Of a DNA stretch of 64,000 nt, positions 21,762-30,783 are shown one piece after another. Position 1 is the stretch's first letter. Every line of letters begins with the position of its first letter. Origin of the DNA: Cutaneotrichosporon cavernicola (lineage: Eukaryota > Basidiomycota > Tremellomycetes > Trichosporonales > Trichosporonaceae). The notes below the pieces were generated by a model. That model saw only the letters and a program-made list of their open reading frames with translations, was not told the origin of the DNA and did not search any database. The stretch is from NCBI RefSeq assembly GCF_030864355.1, contig NC_083397.1, positions 186,001-250,000 on the forward strand, in the 5' to 3' direction. The position numbers and the translations under genes were made by a program.

Positions 21762-22220
21762 TTAGATCTGGGTGGCGATACGGCCAAACTCGTGCTCAAG
21801 CTGAGCAGGGGTAAGGCTAGCGTCCTGCGCGAGGCGGGCGTGGATCCAAGCCGGCGGCAGGTCACGGAAGTAGCTCCAGTCGACGCGAGTCTCAGTGGTA
21901 ACGGGAACATCGGCCATGGTGGAAAGGAGGCGCACGCCTTCATCGACAGACCACACAGCCGCCGGTGCAGTGCCGGCACGCGCAACCCACGAACAGCCCG
22001 ACATCGAGGCCTCGGGGGTAACGCGAGAAAGAACCTCGCTAAAGCTGAGGCCGTGGGGGACTTCGGCGGTGTATACGGCCTCGGGGGTGGAGGGGACGTC
22101 GCGGCCCTCGAGGGTGCCGCGGATCACGTGGACCTTGACGGTGTTGCTGGCGGTGGCCATGGTGCGGACTGATGCCGAGCGGGCCGAGACAAGGGCGCGG
22201 GTGGTGCGGAGGAGAGACAT
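21762..22220 (-). CDS. unknown 152-aa protein, possibly mitochondrial
   Basis: I do not recognise this protein. The frame is open from MSLLRTTRALVSARSASVRT, an Arg/Ser-rich amphipathic start typical of a mitochondrial presequence. A second in-frame Met (MATASNTVKVHVIRG) at residue 21 could give a cytosolic form. The body has alternating beta-like strands (TVKVHVIRGTLEG; AVYTAEVPHGLSF) and a C-terminal helical part (LTPAQLEHEFGRIATQI). No intron is needed. No known motif was found. Confidence 0.6.
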   Translation of the reverse strand: MSLLRTTRALVSARSASVRTMATASNTVKVHVIRGTLEGRDVPSTPEAVYTAEVPHGLSFSEVLSRVTPEASMSGCSWVARAGTAPAAVWSVDEGVRLLSTMADVPVTTETRVDWSYFRDLPPAWIHARLAQDASLTPAQLEHEFGRIATQI

Positions 22221-24069
22221 TGTTGGTAGGTTTCGTTAGGGCGGTGTGAGATGCAAGATTCTTCTGGCTACATTTATAGCTCCAAGGCCATGTATGGTGC
22301 AAAAGTGGCTGTATACTAGCACACTGCCAAGGAGGTGGCTGTCACTATCGGTTGTTTCAGCACGCAGTCAGCCAACAAGTCATCTGACCAGACATTGTTG
22401 ATCCGGCGTAATGGTGTACTCCTCATTTCTCCGACGCCACCATCGCCGTTCGAAATGGACACCAGGTAGACAATAAGGGGTTGGCGCTGGGTCAAGTATC
22501 GACTACACCGAGCAAAGGTAATGCTTGCCGGAGGTCTCCGAGGTCGTGCGTGGGCTATACTATCTCCGGAGACCTCGTGCGTGGGCTATACTATCTTGGA
22601 GACTGATACTGAAGGTTGTTGGAATGACGGTCAAGCTCCCTGGAAAATCAGAGTGTGAACCCTCAATACCAATTTGATCCAAAGCATCAAGTAAGAACAA
22701 TAGCTCTGACTGGCTAGGGCATTTGTCAGTCCATAATCTCCCGACACCAGCTAGACAATGTTGGCGAGCTGTGCGAACCGTGGCGAGATGATGACTGTTA
22801 TACACAATCAGTAGTCAGCCCGGTTTGTCCGCGGTCCGACGCATTGATCGCACGACAAGTGCCCGATCAGGAGCCTCAAGTCACGCGCGTGAAAAAGATC
22901 TGGCACGGGCCAAGGCTTGCTCGGTCCTCTCGCTGCTTCGGAATACTGGGCATCGAGCCATTCGAATACATCAACAGACGTGCAACATACCACATTGCCG
23001 ACAGTTGTTGACGAATTGACCAATACCTGGTCGCGTAACAATAGACGCCGAGATATCGTGTTTGTTCAGCTGATCCTGTCGCTCCCGAAACTCGCCAGAA
23101 GCCGGGATACGAAGACACTTCGGGCGCGTCCGTCACTGTAAGACACGACAACAACGATGCAGTGAGCGAACTTGGCAACGTTGGCAAGGGTAGTCTAAAC
23201 CTGCTGGAGCATCTACATCCACGTCGTGTACTGACAATGTCGCATTGTAGCCCACTCAGAGTACCGCCCGCCCAGGTGCGCGTACAGTCGTCCATGGACA
23301 ATCGGCCTCTTTCCTCTCGACGTCTCGTCTGGTGGGCGTGACTACAGTTCCTCGGCCACTGCGTTAGCACGGCGTCCAGCTCAGGTTTGCAGCCTCGCCT
23401 CATTGTGATGGAATGACTCAATCATGACATCTTTCCGAGAGATCGAGAGATGCATCGGGCATCTCCGGTTCGGTCCACAGTCAACACTCCTCCCCCCACG
23501 AGGCCAAGATTGATGATCCCAGCAGTTTGCCTGGCCTGCACAACTGTACCTCTAGACCAAGACATGGACACCAGGACAGCCATGTTGGTATCCAACTCAA
23601 CTCTATTCCATTTCATGTTTTTTGATGCAGAAACGACGAGATGACGCGGGACATTGCAATCACGGCATAGGCACTCCCCGCTGCTGCGCATTCTACTGCT
23701 ATCCGGCCTCCGCCCTTGTCATTGCTCTTCTGTTCACACCCGTTCTCGTGGCCATGGACCAGTCCTCGCATCTTCACTGGCAGGCTGCAGCCTGGGGCAC
23801 TCCAAGTTGTTACGTTGCCGCTGACAACCTCTTTCCGGTATCCAGGTAGGTATGCCTGATCTTCAGATGATCAACCGAGTTGGGACCGACTGCGGACTGT
23901 ACACACACCCTTGCGGTAGCGAGCAGACTACCTCTACCTGACATACATCGTCTTCCTACATCTACTCACTACTCTATCTATTCTACGCTTTCTTGAAGCG
24001 CAGCGTCGTATCCATCGTTTGTCATCGATCAGCCGCAGCACTCTCCCACCCTCCCACCTTCAGCCCCCC
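22221..24069. other. intergenic, 1.85 kb without a clear gene
   Basis: Short open frames on both strands show no recognisable protein. A compact direct-plus-inverted repeat lies at 22531-22596. The right part is the upstream region of the plus-strand protease at 24070. Confidence 0.5.
22531..22596. repeat. 22-bp direct repeat with 10-bp inverted repeat
   Basis: The 22-mer beginning TCGTGCGTGGGCTA and ending TACTATCT occurs at 22544-22565 and exactly again at 22575-22596. GAGGTCTCCG (22531-22540) is the exact reverse complement of CGGAGACCTC (22567-22576), which overlaps the start of the second copy. Confidence 0.85.
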
Positions 24070-25637
24070 ATGCCGGCGCTTCCTCTTCTCCCTCTCTTCG
24101 GCATCCTCCCCCTCCTCGTCCTCCACTTCCTCACCCTTGCCCCTCCCCCAGCCCTCGCCGCTCCGACAGACCGACACCCCCGAGGACCCATTACCCTCCC
24201 CCTCCGATACACCCCAGAACCAGCCCACAGGTCGCGGCGCACCCGACGTTCCCAACATGATGGCACCAACTCCGCCTCCCTCCACAGCTTTGCGACGCAG
24301 TACTCGATCGTGATGGATATTGGGTGAGTGCTGGGACTGGCTGAGACGTTCAGCGATCGCCAGTGTCTTTGCCCACAAAAGACGCCAATCGGCCTCACCT
24401 GTCCACCACCTCCTTCCCTCCCAACCCTGCCCACGCTCCCACACTAACCCCAGCACCCCTTCCCAGCCTCTCGAACTAATGTTCGACACCGGCTCCCCCG
24501 CCCTCTGGGTAATGGAGGAATGTACCACCCCCCAATGCGCTAACAGCGCCCTCTTCGACGCCTCCTCCTCCTCCTCCTTAACCCGCTCAAGAGCGAGCTG
24601 GGGAATGATCTACGGTGCGGGGGAGGTATCTGGCGGCGTGGCGAGCGATGTGATCGGTATTGGGTCCATGCGTGCCAGGACGTTGATGGGTGCGTGCTCC
24701 TCCTCCTCCATTCAATTATTGAATGTGCTTGCTTGTTTTGAGTCTGTTCCATCCCCGCTCATTCAACAATCGAATCGCTCGAACCCACCTGACACCAGGA
24801 CTCGCGAGCCACACCGACAGCTGGGGCCACACAGCATCGGGCCTAGCCGGTTTCGGCCCACCAAGCAGCTACTCCATCCCGCCATGGTGGGTAGGCGTGA
24901 TCGACACATGGCCAGAAAAGCGGTTCGGCCTCTTCGTCGGCCAGACGGCAGACTGGCTCTCCCCCATTCCTCTGAACACGACGGTGCGCGGCGCAGGAAG
25001 CGTTACTCTGGGCGGTGTTGACCGCTCTCTCTTTGAGGGTGAATTGAAGGGCACAGAGGCCAACCTGACGAAATGGTGGTCTGTCGGGATTGACGGTGTG
25101 CGAATCAATGGCGCAGACATAGACATTGCTGTCGGGTTGGAGGATACGCCATTTGGGACGGTTGGCGGCCGTCCAAGCGCTATGCTGGATACGGGATTGA
25201 GTGGTCTGGTTGGGCCGATTCGTGCCGTCGAGAAGATATACGCGGCCATCCCCGGGGCGTTTACTGTCGACGGGGAGACGTATTTCCTTCCCCGCCTCTT
25301 TCATACATTGGAGTTTTGCTTTGCTGGCGATTGTTGGCCTTCCACATGGGTGGACGTGGCGGAATGTCGAGGGCGAGACGACATGGTTAGGTGGTTTCCG
25401 CACCAACTCTCGCTGGCAAATAGAGAGGCGGACCAGTGGTGTACGGGTACGCTTCTGGGCAGCGACGAAGCTGGGACTGAGTTTCCCCAGTGGGGTCTGG
25501 GAGACGCTTTTCTGCAGCATAATTATGTTGCGCACCAGCTCGAGCCACCCGAGGTACAGGTTGGGCGGTTGAGTGATGCGGCTAGGGGGATGGTCAAGGA
25601 GGCTAATATTGCTCTTAATAGGCTGTTGGGGGGTTAG
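24070..25637 (+). CDS. pepsin-like aspartic protease 4, no GPI tail
   Basis: A1-family aspartic protease. Exon 1 24070-24323, exon 2 24454 to about 24688, exon 3 about 24800-25637. The ATG at 24070 gives a strong signal peptide (MPALPLLPLFGILPLLVLHF...); an upstream in-frame ATG at 24019 only adds a polar extension. The propeptide has a basic cluster (HRSRRTRRSQ). The first intron splits the Gly codon of DIGTPSQPLEL, about 17 residues later than in the other four genes. Active-site motifs are LMFDTGSPALWVME and AMLDTGLSGLVGP; in the second, Leu follows DTG where Ser/Thr is usual. The protein ends at ANIALNRLLGG with no hydrophobic tail, so it is probably freely secreted. The second intron matches proteases 1 and 3 (phase 1). 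Confidence 0.85.
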
Positions 25638-26796
25638 TAGATTAGACGAGAGATTACGATTAATGATGGATGAAGTAACGACTCAAGGATCAAGGAGTTG
25701 GGTGAAGGGTTATGCCTGGTTAATGAAGCAGCCATCATTCCTCGGGAAGGGGAAGATGGGCACCGTGCACTGTGTATTGTGGTTGTTAGCCAACTTGGTT
25801 TGTGCGTTGGCATTCACATTGCACAGCCTTGATGTGATGTTATGTGATGGTGATGATCTGAACGCGCATAGACCATGCGGTTTATGTGTGCCTCAGCAAT
25901 GAATGTCATAGCGAGAATCTATTTCAAGCACAGTGGTTGCGATGAACAGACCGCAGAGAGCAGTACGCAGTAAATACGCAGTTGAGGCGCACCTGGCTCG
26001 GGCCTCTCTACGACCTTGTGCTGGATGCTGACGCTGGAAGACTGACATGCATCTGTTTGGCTTGTGGAGTAAGTTGGTAGAGGGGCCATTGCCAGCCAAG
26101 CATGGGAGCTGTGTCTCATGCTCCGGATCATGGAACAAGTTGAAGCGAGTTACCCCCCCCCACAAGCCCGACTCGGGGCCCGAACTGGCCCGACCAGGCT
26201 CGAACTCAGGAGATCAGGAGAGGAATGGAAAAATCAGGAGAATATGGTTCCGGGGTAGGCTGTAGAGTGGAGTGGAGGCTGGGTGGCTGGACGGGATGGG
26301 GTGGGATGGAATTGAAGGCCTCACTGGCACTGCGGCGCAGCGGCAGGGGAAAAAAGAAAGAGTGATGATGCTTATGTAAAGGACTGGACGGAATAGCATG
26401 GATATGGACAGGATGGACATGACAACTGGCTTGGCTTGACTTTGTCGTCTGCTCGTCAGATGCGCAGAACGAGGTCTGAGCATCAGTTATGACGTTGAAA
26501 TTCGAGGAAAAACGTGTGGATGAAAATCTGGGGCCGTCGATCTGCCAAGTGTTCCCGACCTCGAATTTCCCTGATATCCTAGATATCCCTGGATCTTATC
26601 ATGTCTCTTGTCCTGTTTCGGCAAACCCATCAGTTTCTATTCAAAGCCTCGGACGCCACTTTAGGATAATAAGGAAAATGGCGTGAGAGTTGACCAGCTG
26701 GCAGTTGTACCTAGAAACCAAAGCCATCACTACATCTACATCTAATCTCTCTTTCTCTTTCTCTCCATTTCCATCTCATCCCCTTTCACTTTCCAA
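25638..26796. other. intergenic between proteases 4 and 5
   Basis: No gene recognised in about 1.16 kb. The sequence is AT-richer than the flanking exons. A C8 run lies at about 26153-26160. Confidence 0.5.
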
Positions 26797-28407
26797 ATGT
26801 CAGCATTCGCTGTTCTGGCGCTGGCCGCCCTCGCCCCGGTGGCATTCCCTTCTCCCATCCCCCAACACGCCAACCCCAACCCCAACCCCATCTCCTTCCC
26901 CGTCAACTCTGCGAGTCAAGGGCACGACCTCCATTGGGCTCAACAAGAGGCTGCAAGGGCAAAGCGTAGATACAGCTCTGAATCCGGTTCAGAGCGGTTA
27001 CAGAAGCGCAGACATGGTCACGGTTCAAGACATATTCGCCAGCCAAGGGGCATTGCATCGTGAGTAGATAGTAGGGAAATGGTAGTATGGGCAGATGGCT
27101 CGAGGAAGAACAAGGTGTAGATGAATGAGTAATAGATCCTAGAATTCTGATGATGCTTTGATCCTTCAACCCCTCAATTGTTACAACAAACCCTTCCCTG
27201 TTCTCCCCTCCTCCCCTCCCCCCCCCCCCCCCCCCCCCCCTCAACCAAACACAACAAATCACACCCTTCCAACCAACGCCCCGTCGCTAACCCAAGCCTC
27301 AAAGCATGGGGAGACTCATACTCGATCCGCGCAGAGATTGGTACCCCACCCCAGCAACTCGACCTCTACGTCGACACCGGCAGCACAGACTTATGGGTCA
27401 TCGGCAGCTGCGACGACAACTCGGAGTGTGGAAACACGGCTACCTTTGACTCCTCCGCCTCGTCAACCTACACTCCTACCGACCAGCTCTTTGCCATGAA
27501 CTACATCGACGGTGGCCGGACCACTGGCGTATGGGGCGGCGACGTGGTCCGCATCGGCGGTCAGGCTGTCAACACCTACTTTGGGATCAGCAAACACACT
27601 ACCAACTGGGGTACCGCGCAGAGCGGGTTACTCGGCCTGGCGACGCGCGCGGGGAGCAGCAAGCGTGTCGAGCCGTGGTGGGAGGCGGCCTCGAGGGAGT
27701 GGGACGACGGCCAATTCGGGCTGTATCTCGGCCGTCCCGGAGTCGAGGGTAGCGTGACCTTTGGCGGAGTGGACGAAAGTCTGTACGACGGCGGCTTGAC
27801 GTACTATGCGCACACGGCAATGGAGGGATGGGAGGCGGGTTGGAACATCGCCACTGGAGGTGTCGCGGTTAATGGCCGCCGCCTCTCCTCTACTGTGCGT
27901 ATGGCCGTGCTCGACTGCGGGAGCACGGGTATCGTCGGGCCCAAGGCTGAGGTGGACGCCTTTTACGCTGCCCTGAACACCGAGGTCATTGACCTCAAGG
28001 ACGGGTCGTACGCCTTTGAGTGTAGCGCTTCGCTAGGCATCAACGCGTCCTTTACATTCGGCGACTACGGGGGCACGCGTTTGGGTGCTCTGCCCGAGCA
28101 GCACTTCTACCTGCGCAACGCGGACCTCGCTATCGTGCGCGGGAGCGGAGAAGACTTTGCCGCCACTGGCGGGTACGACGCCCTGCGTGGGCGGCCAGGA
28201 ACGTGGTGCTTTGGCGCAGTGTCGAGCTGGGAGTCGACGACCGAAGCAGCCGATGCGTGGATCCTCGGTGACAGCTTCCTCAAGAACGTGTACAGCGCGT
28301 ACCGTGTCGAGCCCCGTGGTGTCGGCCTCGCACCACTCAAGAGTAGCGCCGGAGGGGAGGGTTGGGAAGGCGTGCCGTCCGCCGCGGACGGTGTGTCTTC
28401 AGGATAG
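26797..28407 (+). CDS. pepsin-like aspartic protease 5, DCG variant
   Basis: A1-family aspartic protease in two exons (26797-27059 and 27297-28407), about 457 residues. Exon 1 encodes a signal peptide (MSAFAVLALAALAPVAFPSP) and a propeptide with several basic sites (KRRY, QKRRHGHG). Exon 2 opens with LKAWGDSYSIRAEIGTPPQ and the first motif YVDTGSTDLWVIG, with the Cys pair SCDDNSEC after it. At the second active site the sequence reads AVLDCGSTGIVGP: the Asp is kept but Thr/Ser is replaced by Cys. The end, RVEPRGVGLAPLKSS..., lacks a hydrophobic tail, suggesting a soluble secreted enzyme. The 237-nt intron contains a C run of about 24 nt. This is the closest paralogue of protease 2 by eye. Activity is likely but not certain because of the Cys substitution. 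Confidence 0.88.
27216..27240. repeat. poly-C tract in protease 5 intron
   Basis: About 24 consecutive C residues inside the first intron, some 55 nt before the acceptor. Homopolymer length may be imprecise in the assembly. Confidence 0.8.
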
Positions 28408-28760
28408 ACCAAGACATAGAACGGCGTGTCTTCGAGATAGACAAAGACATAGACTTTGGCGCAGGGACATTGCACAATAGAACAACTTGTAAGCATGTAC
28501 ATATGTAAGTGTGACACCACCGTCCACTCGGGCTTGGAATGTCGGTCGCTGTGGGTCGCGTGTATAGTGTACGAGAGTGTACGAGAGTGTACGCTCTGCT
28601 CAGAAATCTGGTACATGCCGTCACACAGTTCGATTTCTAGCTCCTACAGTAACCTTCCACCCACACGATCGGTAACTTTACCGTTCTACTTGCGACCTTG
28701 CCTCCCATCATCCTCCTCCGTCTCCTCATTCCTCTCCTCTTCTCCTTCCGTTTACCTCCC
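28408..28760. other. intergenic between convergent genes
   Basis: This is the 3' flank of two convergent genes. No gene seen. Short near-repeats are present: AGACCAAGACATAGA/AGACAAAGACATAGA at about 28406-28452 and GTACGAGAGT twice near 28569-28589. Confidence 0.5.
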
Positions 28761-29531
28761 TCAATCCTCAGTGTACGCTGGTGGCTGATTCTGGTCCTCC
28801 ACCGCAGCGAGGATATGCCTCAGCGTGTGTTGACTCCGCATCAAGTCCTCTTCGAGTGCTAATATGCGCCGACCCATCGCCATGGCATCCGTGCTTTGTG
28901 CCTCCACTATCTGGGAGAGCCGTTTGAGCTCTGCTTCGCGCTGACTATCGCGCGCAGCAGCGTACCGAGCAGCTGGAGTGTCGCCGGAGCGACGAGGAGA
29001 GCGTAAGGCTCGCTCTTCCTTTAGGGCGGCAGCGAATGGGAGAGGAGCCGAGGGCCTGTGTATAGGCTCATTACTCGGTCCTCTTGAGGCTGACATGCTA
29101 GTATTCGCCTCAGCGTGCTCGGCGAGATTTTCCCGCATTTGGAGACTAGACGGTTCGCCACCGGGCAGGGAGGGAAGCCACCGAATGGACAGAGGAGAGG
29201 GACTGTGCGTGCTCGACCTCAACTCCTCCAGAAGCGGCTGGTGGGCTTCGTCGTCCTCTGCACGTTCGATTTCGGAAGTAAGCGACCAACTTTCGTCTTC
29301 GTCTTCGGAGGACGCAGGTACGGGGCTGAGGCTGATAGGAGTCCGGGAGGGTGGCCAACGGGACGAAGCACGACGTCGTCCACGGTAGCTCCCCAGTTGT
29401 TGGGGATGCAGCCGGACGGCGCTGAATGGTAAGGTATCGGTGTATCGCTCCCTGTCGTCCTCGAGGAGGTGCCAGAGCTCCTCCTCAGGAACGGTGTCGG
29501 TGTTGGGTACATTGCTGCCGTTAACTTCCAT
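28761..29531 (-). CDS. unknown protein with C-terminal coiled coil
   Basis: Single-exon frame of 256 codons starting MEVNGSNVPNTDTVPEEELW. I do not recognise it. The first 170 residues are polar and disordered, with Ser/Pro/Arg-rich parts and an acidic run (SSEDEDESWS). Residues from about 185 to 245 form a likely coiled coil (RDSQREAELKRLSQIVEA; GRRILALEEDLMRSQHTL). The protein ends QNQPPAYTED, which includes a PPAY element of the kind bound by WW domains; a WW-domain gene lies 8 kb away, but any link is conjecture. No signal peptide or membrane segment. Confidence 0.65.
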   Translation of the reverse strand: MEVNGSNVPNTDTVPEEELWHLLEDDRERYTDTLPFSAVRLHPQQLGSYRGRRRASSRWPPSRTPISLSPVPASSEDEDESWSLTSEIERAEDDEAHQPLLEELRSSTHSPSPLSIRWLPSLPGGEPSSLQMRENLAEHAEANTSMSASRGPSNEPIHRPSAPLPFAAALKEERALRSPRRSGDTPAARYAAARDSQREAELKRLSQIVEAQSTDAMAMGRRILALEEDLMRSQHTLRHILAAVEDQNQPPAYTED

Positions 29532-29958
29532 TATGGGCTAGCCAGGATCTCGAAGGGACTCACTCTTCCTCAGATCGTGGAGACATTGTCCGTTCGAAAG
29601 TCGTAAAGAGTCTCATGAGCGGCATGGCGGATGGTGTAGTTGAGCATTGAGCATATTGCAAGCTGGGAGGCGAGTGGCAAGGACAATGCGGAGAGGAATG
29701 TCATGTGAGATACATACGAGCACCGCCCCAGAATGTATCCTGTCGACTTCCAGCGCCTAGTCCTAAAGGATGACCCATTTCACGGTCGACAATCCGGCTA
29801 GCCATCAACTACTCGGCCATTCCAATTGGCGTGGAGACCAACACGCTCCCCAGTCATTGCCCATTGCTGCATATTCAGCGGACTTGAACCGCAGCGGCAC
29901 GACAAGAACGACCGCCCAACAAAGTGGAGGCGGGCCCCCGGTGCCTGCCGAGCACAGG
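29532..29958. other. intergenic
   Basis: No gene seen in about 430 nt. It is the upstream region of the coiled-coil gene and the 3' flank of the F-box-like gene. Confidence 0.5.
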
Positions 29959-30783
29959 TCAAAGGAGACGTAGCACCTCCTCGCCCGCCACCGCGCCGAA
30001 CTCGGATACCGAGAGGAAGCGTACGAGGTCAACACGTGCGTTCTGCCCACCGCGTCTACTGAGGACTTGGCGCACGCAACCAGGGCTAAGGCCGTACCGC
30101 TCCGCGTCAACGAGAGTGAATGTCGCGGATTGGCGCCGGGCGAAGACGGTGTCCGCAACAGTATCGAGGAGGTCGGCAAGTACATCAACACACGGGGGGT
30201 AGAGGTACACGTGTCCCTTAAGGCCATAGAGCGCCTTACCCACCGTTCGGTTGAGGACGACATTCTCAGCGTTGACGGGGAGCGGATCGGCGGCGTCATA
30301 TACCACCCATGCCGTGCGGAGGCGCTTGAACTGTGCCGCTTCGGCCCAGTCACACCCCAGGTCACCGACGCGAACGACGTGCAGTCCCGTAAACAGGGGC
30401 ATTGCGTCTTGGAGGGCTTTCATGGCTGCGTCGCGGCGGCGCACGCCGCACCCGGTACATGCTATCCCGGCGTGCTGGTGTTCGGTCTTGAGAGCACGCA
30501 ATTCGAGGATACGTGTGTGTGCGAATAGTGTTGGTGGGATACGTAGTAGCAGGTCGGGGGTGCGGAGGGCGTCGACAAGGACAATGTGGTGGGCCAGTCG
30601 AGAATCGGCAGCATTTTTTAGTGCGCGACAGGCTGTCCGGAGTGCTAGGAGGGACGACGGGGATGCAGAGTCGAGCACGGCTTCGAGGAGGTGCGGGAAG
30701 GCCAAGTGGTCCAGGACTGTCACCGGACACTTGTCGAACAGCCCGGCGATGGCGACAGGAAGCGGAGCTGTACCGTCTGGCAT
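29959..30783 (-). CDS. F-box-like protein, 274 aa
   Basis: The ATG at 30783 gives MPDGTAPLPVAIAGLFDKCP. Residues 20-65 (VLDHLAFPHLLEAVLDSASP followed by SSLLALRTACRALKNAAD) fit an F-box-like helix bundle, the Skp1-binding module of SCF ubiquitin ligases. The rest has beta-alpha-type segments (LFAHTRILELRAL; TGLHVVRVGDLG; TFTLVDAERYGL) and a CTGCGVRRRDA element. It ends SEFGAVAGEEVLRLL. The frame is open further upstream to 31143, but that part is Arg/Pro/His-rich and looks untranslated. No intron is required. The target is unknown; such genes are often expanded and lineage-specific in fungi. Confidence 0.65.
   Translation of the reverse strand: MPDGTAPLPVAIAGLFDKCPVTVLDHLAFPHLLEAVLDSASPSSLLALRTACRALKNAADSRLAHHIVLVDALRTPDLLLRIPPTLFAHTRILELRALKTEHQHAGIACTGCGVRRRDAAMKALQDAMPLFTGLHVVRVGDLGCDWAEAAQFKRLRTAWVVYDAADPLPVNAENVVLNRTVGKALYGLKGHVYLYPPCVDVLADLLDTVADTVFARRQSATFTLVDAERYGLSPGCVRQVLSRRGGQNARVDLVRFLSVSEFGAVAGEEVLRLL

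Noticed and set aside
24843..25535. 230-codon minus-strand frame opposite protease 4
   Set aside because: It is antisense to an exon with both catalytic context and correct fold motifs; composition is unlike a protein.
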